Positions 48,201 to 58,538 of a stretch of DNA of 64,000 bases are shown here, one piece after another (position 1 is the first letter of the stretch; every line of letters begins with the position of its first letter). The DNA is from Bolinopsis microptera (taxonomy: Eukaryota; Ctenophora; Tentaculata; Lobata; Bolinopsidae). Below the pieces are notes generated by a model. The model was given only the letters and a program-made list of their open reading frames with translations. It had not been told where the DNA came from and did no database searches. The translations under genes were made by a program, and so were the position numbers. Location of the stretch: contig NC_087083.1 in assembly GCF_026151205.1 (NCBI RefSeq), forward strand, positions 4,938,460-5,002,459, given 5' to 3'.

Positions 48201-50825
48201 GGTATGTGAAGTGTGGTGGGGTTTGTGGTGTGGTATGTGAATGTGGTAAGTCATAAAGTTTGAAGTGGTATTTGTTATAAAGTGTGGTGTGTTATAAAGT
48301 GTGGTGTGTTATAAAGTGTGATGTGTTATAAAGTGTGGTGTGTTATAAAGTGTGGTGTGTTATAAAGTGTGATGTGTTATAAAGTGTGATGTGTTAAATA
48401 AAGTGTGGTGTGTTATAAAGTGTGATGTGTTATAAAGTGTGGTGTGTTATAAAGTGTGGTGTGTTATAAAGTGTGATGTGTTATAAAGTGTGGTGTGTTA
48501 TAAAGTGTGGTGTGTTATAAAGTGTGATGTGTTATAAAGTGTGGTGTGTTATAAAGTGTTGTGTGTTATAAAGTGTGGTGTGTTATAACGTAGGCATGTG
48601 AAGTTTTTGCACCGTATGTAAGTTGGTGGGGTAAGTGCAGGAGTGGGTATGAAATTTGGTTTCATATGAATAGGGTATTTTTAATGGTTTTTGTAGACTG
48701 TACACTCTCCAATTAGTTAAATATATAATGGTAAAATTTCGTCATAAAACACCCTTTATAATTATGATCATAATATATCAAACGTTTTGAACAACGACCC
48801 GACAAAGATACTCGAAGCCTTCAGAGATGTCTACCCTTGAATAACTCATGTATATTAATATGATGACAATTTGGTCTGCCAAAGAAGATTCCAGAAATCT
48901 AGTTAAAGATAACACGATACGAGAAGAACCCTACATTTAAAGTATCTTCATTTGTATAATATGTATTATACAATATACACTATACAGCGTACATTGTACG
49001 GTGTACGGTGAACGGGGGTCTGGTCAACATGGGCACTTAGCACACAAATTATAAATTTGACAGATTATATACACAGATAGCTGTTATCTGTTATAAGGGG
49101 GCTCCACGTTATGGTGCACATATTTCACATATTTCACATATTTTACATATTTATCATGTAATGATCTGTGGCCCTCGGAATGTATGATAGCCGACTTTTA
49201 TAAACGTTTACTTTATATTATGTTTGTTTAGAAACGTTTAAGAGTTTGTCCGGTAGTAGTGCAGATTCAGAACAGTAAAACGACCGCTGTACAATAATCA
49301 CCGGCTAAGAACAGGATAAGAAACTCTATTGACGGCTCTGAAGCGGTTCAAAAGCGGTTCCAAAGCGTTCCTGACCATTAGTGGGTGTTACTTACTGTAA
49401 GTTTATATTATTGGTGTAATAACTCGTAAGACTCCCAAATGTTGACTTGAACATGGCTTTATACAAAGCCTTGTCTTGTATTTTAACAGGATAATTTTGC
49501 TCCCAGGCCATTGCTATGTTGACATGGTGATCTTATTTGACAGTGTATACTGTATAATCGTTTGAATGTGATAACAAAATAAATGTTTCCTAATTTCAAT
49601 AATTTTCATAATTTATTTATTTTATGTTTTACGCTTGATTGTCAAACAACACAGTTTGTGCGTGGTATTCATTGTTTATATATTTACCTTAAATCATTAA
49701 AATAACAATATCACTCAGCTATATTGTAATTATTATTAATTAACATTTTAACATGATATTTACATTATAAATATATTTTCACACACAAAACTCAAAGTGA
49801 TGGTGGAACTGTAGAAAATAACTCTATCAGTCTACCGAAAGTTTCTCCAAGAACCAATTTTATTAACATTTTAAGTAAGGAAGAAGTTAATTGTTACCAT
49901 AGAGCCCAAAGTACTGTATACACTATACAATAGTACAGGCGAAACTTTACACTTCACTGTTACACTCAATATAAATAATGTAAACAACTTAGTATAAGCG
50001 CTTTGATGTACAATTATTTACTTAACGGAATACTTTCAGAGGCTAATAAAGAGGGAATTCCAGTAATTGTGTAACCGTTAAATGTACCAGTGCAGCAATA
50101 GACCAGTGCAGCAATAGACCAGTGCAGCAATAGACCAGTGCAGCAATATACCAGTGCAGGAATAGACCAGTACAGGAATAAAGTACAGGAATAGACCAGT
50201 GCAGCAATAGACCAGTGCAGGAATAGACCAGTGCAGGAATAGACCAGTGCAGGAATAGACCAGTGCAGCAATAGACCAGTACAGCAATAGATCAGTGCAG
50301 GAATATACCAGTGCAGCCATAGACCAGTGCAGCCATAGACCAGTGCAGCAATAGACCAGTGCAGCAATAGACCAGTGCAGCAATAGACCAGTGCAGCAAT
50401 AGACCAGTGCAGGAATATACCAGTACAGCAATAGACCAGTGCAGCAATAGACCAGTGCAGCAATAGACCAGTGCAGGAATATACCAGTACAGCAATAGAC
50501 CAGTGCAGCAATAGACCAGTGCAGCAATAGACCAGTGCAGCACTGTGCAGGAATGGACCAGTTCAGATACTGGTCAAACATTTAACTACTTACTCAGATT
50601 TTATTAACATCTCCAATACTGCAAGCAGGTATCCAGGCAATTAGTACTTACAATTAAACTAAATGTTGATTATTAACAATGTTAATACCTTTGCTTACTT
50701 TCTTATTTGTATGGCATCGGGAGTTAAATATCAAAATTTAGGACATCATGTTCGTTTCACGAAATTGAGCTAGGACACTTACCTAAGGCCATTTCTTGGT
50801 ATACCAGAGCTTGGTATGCAAACAT
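30228..50825 (-). CDS. SAMD4: Smaug/SAMD4 orthologue, RNA-binding translational repressor
   Basis: Thirteen coding exons join in phase: 50783-50825, 36656-36730, 36355-36469, 35936-36055, 35304-35554, 34546-34736, 34075-34246, 33730-33815, 33541-33621, 33154-33306, 31664-31769, 30702-30857, 30228-30361, giving 560 residues. Near the N-terminus, LLGPGNPVLNQLYLKLVDR and HLEECRQLL align with the Smaug similarity region. The exon at 34546-34736 is the SAM domain (SWLKTLRLHKYYAKLSAM, LGDITEGARRKILLNIQKL), which in Smaug reads RNA hairpins (SREs). The C-terminus (SLDYVGLESLCSQIAECALA) matches the conserved Smaug tail. A polyproline run lies in the 35304 exon. Smaug recruits deadenylase and represses mRNAs. 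The first exon (MFAYQALVYQEMAL) is the least certain: it fits phase, a strong donor and an in-frame upstream stop, but sits 14 kb away. Confidence 0.93.
31393..31512. mobile_element. Short inverted-repeat (MITE-like) element, copy C, in a Smaug intron
   Basis: The inner inverted ends read TTTTGGACACGTGACA and, on the complement of the right side, TTTTGACACGTGACA. Shares GGTGAACTGTAT and CTTCCAGCATTG words with copies A and B. Contains a CCAAT/E-box pair at spacing 15. Confidence 0.6.
32838..32960. repeat. 11-bp minisatellite in a Smaug intron
   Basis: About ten units of TTACCACTTAT / TTACCAATTAT in tandem. Confidence 0.9.
34470..34530. repeat. Solo end of a G-rich MITE family
   Basis: A 12-bp G run is followed by GCCAAAAAGTGATAACGTAA and a CCACCCC end. 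This matches the right end of the element at 25948-26079, so it is a truncated relative. Confidence 0.5.
35261..35290 (+). promoter_or_regulatory. CCAAT/E-box pair, spacing 19
   Basis: CCAAT at 35261-35265 and CACGTG at 35285-35290, separated by 19 bp, inside a Smaug intron close to the exon at 35304. Confidence 0.55.
36278..36340. repeat. Three E-boxes at an exact 23-bp period
   Basis: The word AAATCAGTCACGTGAC occurs three times, with CACGTG at 36285, 36308 and 36331. It is in a Smaug intron, about 15-70 bp upstream of nothing but intron sequence on the minus strand side of the exon ending at 36355. Confidence 0.85.
36602..36617. repeat. Poly-C homopolymer, 16 bp
   Basis: Sixteen consecutive C residues in a Smaug intron, within AT-rich DNA. 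Confidence 0.9.
37323..37361. repeat. Perfect 39-bp palindrome with two CACGTG cores
   Basis: Arms of 19 bp (TTACTGCGTTACACGTGTA and its exact complement) around a single C. Each arm contains CACGTG. Confidence 0.95.
38473..38502 (-). promoter_or_regulatory. CCAAT/E-box pair, spacing 19
   Basis: On the minus strand CCAAT (plus ATTGG 38498-38502) is followed by CACGTG (38473-38478) after 19 bp. Confidence 0.6.
40502..40760 (+). mobile_element. tRNA-related SINE, copy 1, with 13-bp target duplication
   Basis: The 13-bp direct repeat AAACTGTGATACT at 40502-40514 and 40748-40760 bounds a 233-bp element. A tRNA-like part lies in the middle: D-arm/A-box TAGCTCAATTGGTAGAGC (40604-40621), an anticodon-like stem GAGA...TCTC, then a B-box-like GGTTCTGGGATCATTCC (40641-40657). 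About 80 bp of non-tRNA sequence precede it and about 90 bp follow, ending GAAGTGATAATA. Copy 2 is at 61402-61755. It lies in Smaug intron 1. Confidence 0.85.
40970..41045. repeat. 11-bp minisatellite (CACGCATATTA)
   Basis: About seven tandem units of CACGCATATTA, two with C for T in the last half. Confidence 0.9.
41856..41877 (+). promoter_or_regulatory. CCAAT/E-box pair, spacing 11
   Basis: ATTGG at 41856-41860 and CACGTG at 41872-41877, separated by 11 bp. Confidence 0.6.
41898..41919 (+). promoter_or_regulatory. CCAAT/E-box pair, spacing 11
   Basis: ATTGG at 41898-41902 and CACGTG at 41914-41919, separated by 11 bp. This is 42 bp from the previous module, in the same orientation. Confidence 0.6.
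42890..43140. repeat. 12-bp minisatellite (TACCATTACACA)
   Basis: About twenty units. The left end is more diverged. Because 12 is a multiple of three it gives long spurious frames on both strands (Tyr-His-Tyr-Thr and Val-Cys-Val-Met repeats). Confidence 0.97.
44218..44239 (+). promoter_or_regulatory. CCAAT/E-box pair, spacing 11
   Basis: ATTGG at 44218-44222 and CACGTG at 44234-44239, separated by 11 bp. Confidence 0.6.
44438..44573. mobile_element. Foldback MITE, 136 bp
   Basis: Terminal inverted repeats of about 30 bp begin GGGGGGAAGCCAAGGGGTAT. Flanks ACGATAA (44431-44437) and ACGATTA (44574-44580) look like a 7-bp target duplication with one difference. A solo end with the same GGGGGGAAGCCAAG start is at 48076-48089. 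Confidence 0.8.
45895..46155. repeat. CT- and GA-rich low-complexity tracts
   Basis: A (CT)n tract at 45898-45935 and a GAGAGA/GGAGGGAG tract at 46099-46155 flank about 160 bp of ordinary sequence. Their strands are complementary in composition. Confidence 0.85.
47815..47945. repeat. 30-bp minisatellite, about four units
   Basis: Unit of the form CCTAGAGAAACAAGAGCCCG plus ACTAGAGTCA. The first and last units are diverged. Confidence 0.9.
48240..48590. repeat. 17-bp minisatellite (TTATAAAGTGTGGTGTG)
   Basis: About twenty units, a few with GATGTG for GGTGTG and one with an inserted AA. Embedded in GT-rich DNA from 48160. Confidence 0.97.
50085..50545. repeat. 16-bp minisatellite (ACCAGTGCAGCAATAG)
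   Basis: About 29 units, with variants GGAATAG, CCATAG and GTACAG. The minus strand has no stop in any frame across most of it, giving spurious Leu/Trp/Tyr-rich frames. It ends about 240 bp from the modelled Smaug exon 1 donor. Confidence 0.97.
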
Positions 50826-50941
50826 TCCAACGTCTCAGCTCCCACTTCAACCACCAAACGCAAAAATTCTTCTTCAGAACTTTATAAAAACGAGTTTTTT
50901 ATTCCCAAAAAATTCGACGCTTTGAAATTCTAAAAAAATAC
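50783..50941 (-). other. Probable Smaug 5' untranslated plus first coding exon
   Basis: A strong acceptor (TTTTTCTCCTGCAG, minus strand) ends at 50942, so the coding part 50783-50825 may be the end of a longer exon with 116 bp of leader. An in-frame TGA lies 9 bp upstream of the ATG. This would need at least one further upstream non-coding exon. Confidence 0.45.
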
Positions 50942-50999
50942 CTGCAGGAGAAAAACGGACAAATATGCTCGCGAGAAATAGCTAAAATAACTTACAGCT

Positions 51000-53356
51000 G
51001 TCAGAGAGTCAATTAACAGTGTAGATATATATACCAAATTACATTCAGCCCAAGCGAGATGAGGCGCTATTTTAGGACGACGTTATATATACTGTATTTT
51101 TCAGCTGATGGCGTGTTCAATATAGCGCCTTTTGTGTTAAATGATGTGAGTGTAGCTTGGTGGCTATTTTAGTGAGCGTGGCACGTGACAAGAAACATTG
51201 TCACGTGTGATGGTTGCTGGTTCGTGTGATGGTGGACCAGCGCCCTCGGCTATATTTGTATCTGGCCTCATGTGATTGTGCATGTGGTGTCGCAGTAACA
51301 AGATCACGTGGTTTGCACGTGGTTTGCACGTGGGCTGAGCGTTGACACTGTAACAAGCGCCATGTGATCATGGTAGGAACAAATAATGAAACAGCCTCAA
51401 TTGTGACGGAATGTACGAGTCGAGGGCAATTCTTCAGAGTTTGAAAATTACTTTTTTTGTCTTTACTAATGGTCAATTGAAAATTGGAAAAAAGAATCCT
51501 AAAATTGCTGCAATCTATAATAAAAATCAGTGCACGGCCATTATTGATTAATGAATCTACCAGGAAGTTGACTGAATGAGATTAAAACAGCTGCATGGAA
51601 ATAGTTTGCATTGTTCGATAAATTGACAAGCGATTCAGTATGCTGTCACATATATGAGTATGACTATGAGGTGCGTTCACGGAAATTCGATTTGAGAACA
51701 AAAGATTCTTACAGTTTCTTATAATTATATGTTTGTAGAGTTATAGTGGACACTGAATTCTGAAGTAGACTTCTTTGATTACCACATATTAAAATTGCTC
51801 GGAATAATAAGTAAGATAAACATCAAATTCCAGGCATATTTTGACGATAATAATCGTACTATTATCATAGAAGAACCCCCCTTACTTATACTACATTTCT
51901 GGTGTACGTGATTTAACTTCCAAAAGTGGGAGTTTTGTTCTAAATTACAGACTCCCTACACTTCCTTAGTACTACCTATACTACTCAAAAATTACTCAAG
52001 GAAAACTGTCAAGAATGTAACAAATATTAAGACTTCGATTAAAAATTCATAGTTACAAATTAACGATTTATGCCAAGTCTTAAATTTCATAACATTAACA
52101 TTCCAGCGTCATCATTTCTCATTCATCATTGTCACATTCATAAGGATTAATTTACTTCTTCACAAGATTAATTACTGTGTAAGTGCTTTAACCATTTATG
52201 GCCAAAAATGAAATTTATCTTTAAATTACATATATTACCAAATTTCATGCGCACCTGACATAGTTCCTCAACACACGAAACTAAAACAAATCTCACAATA
52301 AATCAAAACAACGGAACAATATCTCGTCTCAATCAGTAACTGTTTCCAACAATGCCGTAAACGATCAGCTTAAACAACAAACAGTTTTGTATAAACAATA
52401 TTGATAATTAACACACACCAATCAAGTAAACTGTTATGCGATAACAAAGTATTTAATGAGCTAACTAAAAATAGCCTGTGTCTATGATTGTCTACATGTG
52501 TCAGCAAAGTGCCGGACCACGTGATCATTTTCCTGCTGTTTCATTGGATGATAAGGTAAATGTTTGGTTTTGATTGGTGGGAGGTTGAGCGTGCGGGTGT
52601 GTATAACTGGCCGGTTACCAGATATTCATCTGACCAAAGCGGTAATCTATTTTTGTTGCGAAAGGAGGGGGTTATAAGTCAAAACGGGTTTCAAAGCTGA
52701 ATTTGGTTTCTTAATTGTAGTTTGAGCCTGTACAATGTAACGTGAGTGTGTATTATCATAGGTAGATTAAACAAACGTTTTATTTGTCAAAGCAAGTAAA
52801 CGTTGGAGCCATTCCAATTTTGTAAACGATGCGAACAATTTGTTGTGAGATGAGTTGTACATTGTTGTGATTCTTGTCAGACAATTCAAAAATTATTGGC
52901 AAAAAGCCGGGCTGATTGACAATCGGAGTATTTCGTATGAAATTATCACCCTTGATCAGTAATAAAATACGGCTTTTCAGTTTAACAAATTCTTAAAACT
53001 TAAATTTAAGACTATTTGTCTTTTCAAACCCTACAACGGAATTTAGTGACAGACATTAGTCATTACTATTGGTCACCGAGAAAATCAATACTAGAGGGGC
53101 TTCATGGACCATGGTTATGTAATCAGAGTGTGGATAAGTTCTGGAATCTTTACAAGGTATTTTCTAGAATTGTAAAAATAAAGTTCAATGTTAGAACCGA
53201 GGTATGTAACCTTAGAACGGTAAGATGACAGGATTACGCTAGGTAAGTAACAGGTAACTTTATTGGTGCAGTCAGTGAATTAGATGCTCCAAACCGGACG
53301 ATATTTTTGTGGTAAATACCACCATATTACTAAATTTCAGTAGAGGTACTGACTCT
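51000..53356. other. Intergenic, E-box-rich region
   Basis: No gene is seen. Clustered CACGTG/GCACGTGG words occur at 51182-51331, and a CCAAT/E-box module lies at 52518-52547. It may hold Smaug promoter sequence. Confidence 0.4.
52518..52547 (-). promoter_or_regulatory. CCAAT/E-box pair, spacing 19
   Basis: On the minus strand CCAAT (plus ATTGG 52543-52547) is followed by CACGTG (52518-52523) after 19 bp. Confidence 0.6.
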
Positions 53357-54174
53357 GGTTTGTGGGGGGTGATGCAACGTCAATTAATGTCAATTAATGT
53401 CAATTAATGTCAATTAATGTCAATTAATGTCAATTAATGTCAATGTCAGTTTTGCAAAATTTTGGAATACTGACATTAATTGACACGATATTTTTCGACC
53501 AGAGATTATGTAGTTCTACCACATTTTTAGCACTTTAGAACGTTTATATCATCAAGTTATTCACTACTATCACATATGGAAATGTGAAATGTGAAAAAAA
53601 TTCAGATCATTAAACGATAAAACTAAAATAATACGGTTTTCCGAAATTTAATTTTCTTAAATGGTCGTGGCCATCCAAGGGCGTGGTTCTCAACATCATC
53701 AGAACTTAAAACCCACATTAAACGAAATGCCTTCATGACATTTATATTTGAATAACGAATCTTAAACAGCTAACATTACTCCTTCATACAAAAAAAGCCG
53801 ATTCTAGATATTTTACCTGTATAAGAAACCAATAAAATATGGGCGTGGCCGGTGGGGACCGAAGATGGAAGAGTTGGAAGCTGAAAATTTTTTTGGTGGT
53901 CTTTGAACCTAAGGATCAACAGATAAGAACATACTCATAATTATTCAAGGACATTTTGTTTTTTTGAACCGGTCTAACTTACATAGACGTGAATATCTTG
54001 AATATTTATCGAACAATGATAATCTCAAATTTCAAGACATATTAATGTCAATTAATGTCAATTAATGTCAATTAATGTCAATTAATGTCAATTAATGTCA
54101 ATTAATGTCAATGTCAGTTTGGGGTTTTTATGGAATACTGACATTAATTGACGTTGCATTCCCCCCGGTTTGTG
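53357..54174. mobile_element. Terminal-inverted-repeat DNA element with decamer arrays, 802 bp
   Basis: A perfect 8-bp target duplication GGTTTGTG (53357-53364 and 54167-54174) bounds the element 53365-54166. The ends are inverted copies: GGGGGTGATGCAACGTC at left, and complement GGGGGGAATGCAACGTC at right. Just inside the left end and again near the right end are arrays of six to seven GTCAATTAAT decamers, each followed by CAATGTCAGTTT and a TGGAATACTGACATTAATTG segment. There is no transposase, so it is non-autonomous. An 8-bp duplication fits hAT-type and some other superfamilies. Confidence 0.9.
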
Positions 54175-54308
54175 ATAAAACCACTCGAAATTTTAGTAAA
54201 CAGATTTTATTTAACAAGAAATTATGCTCACTTAATTTAGAAATCTTTAAAATTAATATTTTAAAAGAAAATTAGAATAAATAAGCTAATAACTCTGATA
54301 AAACTCAC

Positions 54309-54360
54309 CATGTAAATTGAATGGCTCCATAAAATGTCTTCGTATGATTATCCTCAAGGC
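54309..54360 (-). other. Candidate non-coding or unknown exon
   Basis: Good acceptor (GATTGTTTTCTATTGCAG) and donor (CATG|GTGAGT) on the minus strand. It could be a 5' untranslated exon of Smaug, 3.4 kb upstream of exon 1. No protein family was recognised. Confidence 0.35.
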
Positions 54361-54899
54361 CTGCAATAGAAAACAATCAAATCAAAAATAAAGATCAATT
54401 ATATTGATAGAGTTCTCCATAGATTGAGTTCATGTTTATTAAAAGATTAATTAGTAATTACATACCTAATTAGTAATTGATTGCCCTAGCTAAACCCACT
54501 ATACAAATTTTAATTTGACATAGGATACCAGCTGTTTCTTAATTAATTTAATGAAATTTTGTTAGGAATTAGCTAAAATAACCGAGTTGATGTACTCAAT
54601 TAAATTCAGATGTACATGATTATTTATGAAATTATAAGTGTTATGCAAATTAGTCAGGGGAACCTTGCAGATATAACAAGAACAATTTTGAGCTAACAAT
54701 TGTATACAGTATACACGAATCAAAACCTTAAATGACCAAAATGAAACGTTTTTCATTACAATAACCGCGTTGACTTTATTGACTACAAACATTACAACAA
54801 CCGATATAATTGTAAATTTAACGACCAAAATTGGATATGATACTGGTAAATAAATTTATAGCTGATGAGAAGAAAATTGCGAAATAAAGAATTATTTAC

Positions 54900-54974
54900 C
54901 TATGATAACGGGGGTATAAGCGGTTGGAGAGATCGCATGACACGCCACAGACCTTTTCACCATACATCCACACC
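54900..54974 (-). other. Candidate non-coding or unknown exon
   Basis: Bounded by AG acceptor (TTAGTTCTAG) and GTAAAT donor on the minus strand. Two frames are open, and one stays open into the candidate exon at 54309-54360. The peptide is unrecognised. Probably an upstream leader exon of Smaug or part of an unknown gene. Confidence 0.3.
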
Positions 54975-54999
54975 CTAGAACTAATAATCATGATGATAC

Positions 55000-57198
55000 C
55001 AATCAATTATCGAGCATTTATCAAGTGATTAGCAGATTATCGAATTACACCAATTGATAAAGATAATGTCCCTTAATTTGGGAGGACTGTCTCTTGATCT
55101 TGGTCGCTTAGTAACGATATAAGTGAACATGATCCGGCTAAAATCGTTTATTATACAGCCCTGTACGTTCACACACCCAGTATTAATTTATCATTGTTCT
55201 AATAATTTGTCATTTTGTTAGTATTTCAGAGACATTCTCCGATTATTACATGACCAGAGAATGTCTCATCACTGCACTGGAACATTCCTAGTAAATCAAA
55301 TATTTAACTTATGTGATAAAAATGTAACTTATGGAACAATAAAAGCGAGCAGAACAAAGTACCCCTTAATCTGAATGAGATGCAGGATGTTTAGGTAAGA
55401 GGTAAAAATTCAGACAAATCGATACGATTGTTAAATATGGTTTTATAAAAGTAAATAACAAGGAAGTATGAGTTGGCCAAAAGCCAGAGTTTCGAGTCAG
55501 CCGAAGAAGTCCAAATCATACCATTTTTTTGTCTTGCAGTTTAAGAAAATCGATCAGTTCGTGTAAAATCACAAATAAGATCAAAGTCCCGTGATATGAG
55601 GTTGGGGTAGATATCAATATGTCATAAACAAATCATCAGTAAAGACAATCGTTCAAACAAAGAAATAAATGGAGAAGTAACGGGTTACCCGCTCAGACGA
55701 CCAATGTTAAAGGCACAAAGACAATTTGGACAGTTCAGGAAGTTGGCGGGCCAGACAAATTGATACAAAAATTAACAATTTTACGTGGTCTTGAAATATA
55801 ACATTCGCTTGACAGACTGTGGATTGAAGCTAGGACTTGGTTATAAACTGAAGCGTAGTAGGGCGACGTGAAAATCAGTGACAAACAATTTCTTTCCGTA
55901 GTTCAATGCCTAAGTTAAATATTTCCACATCCGGATCTTTTTTCAGCGTCCGGATCTTTGAGAGAAATGACTGAGGTTCAGAACGTCAAAGTTTGGTAAA
56001 GAATAGTTAGTTACGTGAATAACAGAGCCACAAACGAACGGATACGTGCACAGCGGATAAAGGCTTGAGACGATTCCAATAACTGCAAAATAATAAATAA
56101 AGAAAGTCCTCCTGGAATCCAAAAAATACAGTAATATTAGCTAGTCTCCTAAAAGCTGCTAAGAAATGGTATGGCTCCATTCCATTCGACCTAATGCAAA
56201 GAAACCGTACACACAAGGCCAAGGACACAGAGCAAAGGTCCGCACGTTCAATGAAAATCTGTGAGTTCAGCTATTTCATTTCCGCAAACTGGCCACTCAG
56301 CAAAGTTATAGATCTTTCATGTGATCGAAACAGCCAATCAAACGATAGGAATTTTACACGTGACGGGATACGAAATTAGAGTTGGTGTGCTAAGCTGTCA
56401 ACAGCTTTGCGGGTAAGGTGTTCGAATATCACAGCTTTTAAAGTACTTTGAAGCAGATCTGTAGGTTGTGCTTGGCAAGCTAAAAGAGTTATATATTGTT
56501 GAAAGGAGATGGGCCGAAAGCAGACATTGATCTTAATGACGACACATCAAACAACATTGATTCAAGAACTGGGAAACAGGATTGAACTTTGTTTTGAATG
56601 GGTTACTATTACTTTGTTAGTCTCCGTAAGTGGCAGGAAGCATACAGAGAAGCAATTCGAGTTGGCGGAAGTATCGTCAAACAAAATGTTGTGCCAATAA
56701 ATTGGATTAGACAAATAAACAGCTGAGAAAGTAACACTCAACAGCATCTTATCGATAGGAAGTTGTGTTATAAATCTTTGTGTATCAAGATTATCAAAAC
56801 GAATTAATAACAACTATTAACCAATGATATAGCCATATAGGCGAAAAACACCACATCAAACTAGGCAATGTAAGAATTTATTGGGTCGCCGTCATTCACG
56901 GGCTTCCCTGTGGCATCAAAAATTTGCACAAGATCATCCTCAATGGTCGAATGGAGCAGGCGCTCCTTCATCAATTTCTTATTCCACAGCAAATGTTACA
57001 CTTTCGCGCGGCTTTATTTACGCGATTCATACATGATATATTTAAAATGTATGTCTACAGTTAAATCTGAGGGCGCGGCAAGTTATTACATTATTGTGAT
57101 TCACAGTTTATGATTCTTAATTTAAAATTTAGTTGATGGCGCTTCCACTAAATCGCTCACCCAAATTTTAAGAAAATTATTGTAAAAAGGCCCTGAGG
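55000..57198. other. Intergenic DNA
   Basis: No gene is supported. It holds a small hairpin (GAGACATTCTC...GAGAATGTCTC, about 55229-55268) and a CCAAT-N18-CACGTG module at 56334-56362. Other short frames show no family features. Confidence 0.45.
56334..56362 (+). promoter_or_regulatory. CCAAT/E-box pair, spacing 18
   Basis: CCAAT at 56334-56338 and CACGTG at 56357-56362, separated by 18 bp, one short of the spacing of the other forward pairs. Confidence 0.45.
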
Positions 57199-57201
57199 GT
57201 A

Positions 57202-57286
57202 TTAACGGGTGATACTCATAAAATATTTGTTTCGACCGTCAACGAGTCCAACTCGGCACGCGTTCTGGTAGGTTATAAACCTACAA
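57202..57286 (-). mobile_element. CpG-rich island repeat family, copy 1 (inverted)
   Basis: On the minus strand it starts TTGTAGGTTTATAACCTACC, continues with CGAGTTGGACTCG and ends GAGTATCACCCGTTAA, like the copies at 58116 and 58569. No target duplication was seen next to this copy. Confidence 0.8.
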
Positions 57287-57485
57287 TAATGAATAAGGGT
57301 ATGAAAGTAATTTAATTCGGTGCATTTTGGACGCGAAGTGCGCACCGGAAGACAAAATAGATGTAAAAGGTTTACAATGTTAATCAAATTTGACAAAATG
57401 ATAAGCCGATCAGTGCCGACCAGTAAATTGCAAGCTGTACAAAAATTTAAAATTTTGATGAGCGCGTTACAGTCCAACTATTGAA

Positions 57486-57861
57486 TTGTAGCGCAATGCG
57501 TTACTGTACCGCGCCGCGCACTCAATGAGGCTTCTCACAGCTAGATCGGCGAGATGCGCTACTGTGCTGCGCCGAGCTGCGATGAATTGACATCGCCAAT
57601 TAGCTATTAAACTGTCCAATAGTGCATCGGGATATATTAACCGAGCCTTCTCGCTTGCAGTGGTGCGAGACCGCCGAAGGCGGCAAAGGAAACAAGCGCG
57701 TCACGCAGTACGCGTATACACATCGCTATGTCAATGATCCGCCTGTATCGTAGAAACTCTACAGGGGTGAAATTGTAGCGCGATGCACTACTGGGTCGCG
57801 CCGCGCATCAAATAATTCTTCTCACAACCGCAGATCGGCGAGATGCGAAGGATTGACATCG
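57486..57861. repeat. Two diverged direct copies of a GCGC-rich unit
   Basis: 57486-57595 and 57774-57861 share TTGTAGCGCRATGC, a GTCGCGCCGCGCA-like block, CTTCTCACA, AGATCGGCGAGATGCG and ATTGACATCG. The first copy has an internal partial duplication. Function unknown. Confidence 0.75.
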
Positions 57862-58115
57862 TGAAACAAGGGTGAAACAACGATGGGAATCACGACGTGA
57901 TACAAGTGCTTTCCACTTTCGCGCCATTTATAGTGTACTGTAGTGCAGGTGTGTTTGTTTCACAAGCCAGATGGCAGGTGCAGCAGGCGCGAGCTATAAC
58001 TGCAAGCGCGAAGGCTCTGATTAGAGTAAGGATTACATTGCATTGCATTGTAAGCATGTAACATGTAAAAGTTTGTAGTGAAGTTTTAAGGTAACAGCTG
58101 CTAAGCACTTGTATG

Positions 58116-58196
58116 TTGTAGGTTTATAACCTATCAGGACGCCGAGTTGGATCGGACTCGTCGACGCGGTCCTGAAACAAATAGTATCACCCGTTA
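58116..58196 (+). mobile_element. CpG-rich island repeat family, copy 2
   Basis: 81 bp from TTGTAGGTTTATAACCTATC to AGTATCACCCGTTAA. It is head-to-head with copy 1, so 57202-58196 is an inverted-repeat-bounded block of 995 bp. Confidence 0.8.
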
Positions 58197-58538
58197 ACTT
58201 TGACGGATGTTACTCGTCTAAATTTCTTCGAAGTAGCGCGCGCCGCTTTCTTCTCGATGGCAAGAGCTACGAAGTAGCGCGCGCCGGGCCAGATCATTAA
58301 CAATGGTCAACCGTTAGCTGAGCACCCCCAAGAAACCTTACCATTAGGGGCCTAACTTCGGAAGTAAAAGAAATAGAAACATTTGGTTTTCAACAAAATG
58401 TCCGTCTCGTAAAACTAAAGTTAGCTCTCCAGGAGCCAAATTCAAAACAATGTAGATTTTCAATTCTTGGGAAAAGTCATATATATTTTAGGCCTTATAA
58501 AACTGCGCTGCTTTAACTTTGCGGAATCTTGTTCTCTG

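Larger units (their letters stand above)
36731..50782 (-). other. Large (14-kb) first intron of Smaug, as modelled
   Basis: No other gene is supported inside. The content is AT-rich DNA plus a perfect palindrome (37323-37361), a SINE copy (40502-40760), minisatellites at 40970, 42890, 47815, 48240 and 50085, a foldback MITE (44438-44573), CT/GA-rich tracts (45895-45935, 46100-46155) and several CCAAT/E-box modules. If the first exon is mis-assigned, this is intergenic DNA. Confidence 0.6.

Noticed and set aside
50085-50545. CRISPR-like array appearance
   Set aside because: Units are contiguous with no unique spacers, in a eukaryotic genome.
50014-50581. Three overlapping Leu/Trp/Tyr/Cys-rich frames up to 167 residues
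   Set aside because: A stop-free 16-bp repeat read in all frames; no gene signals.
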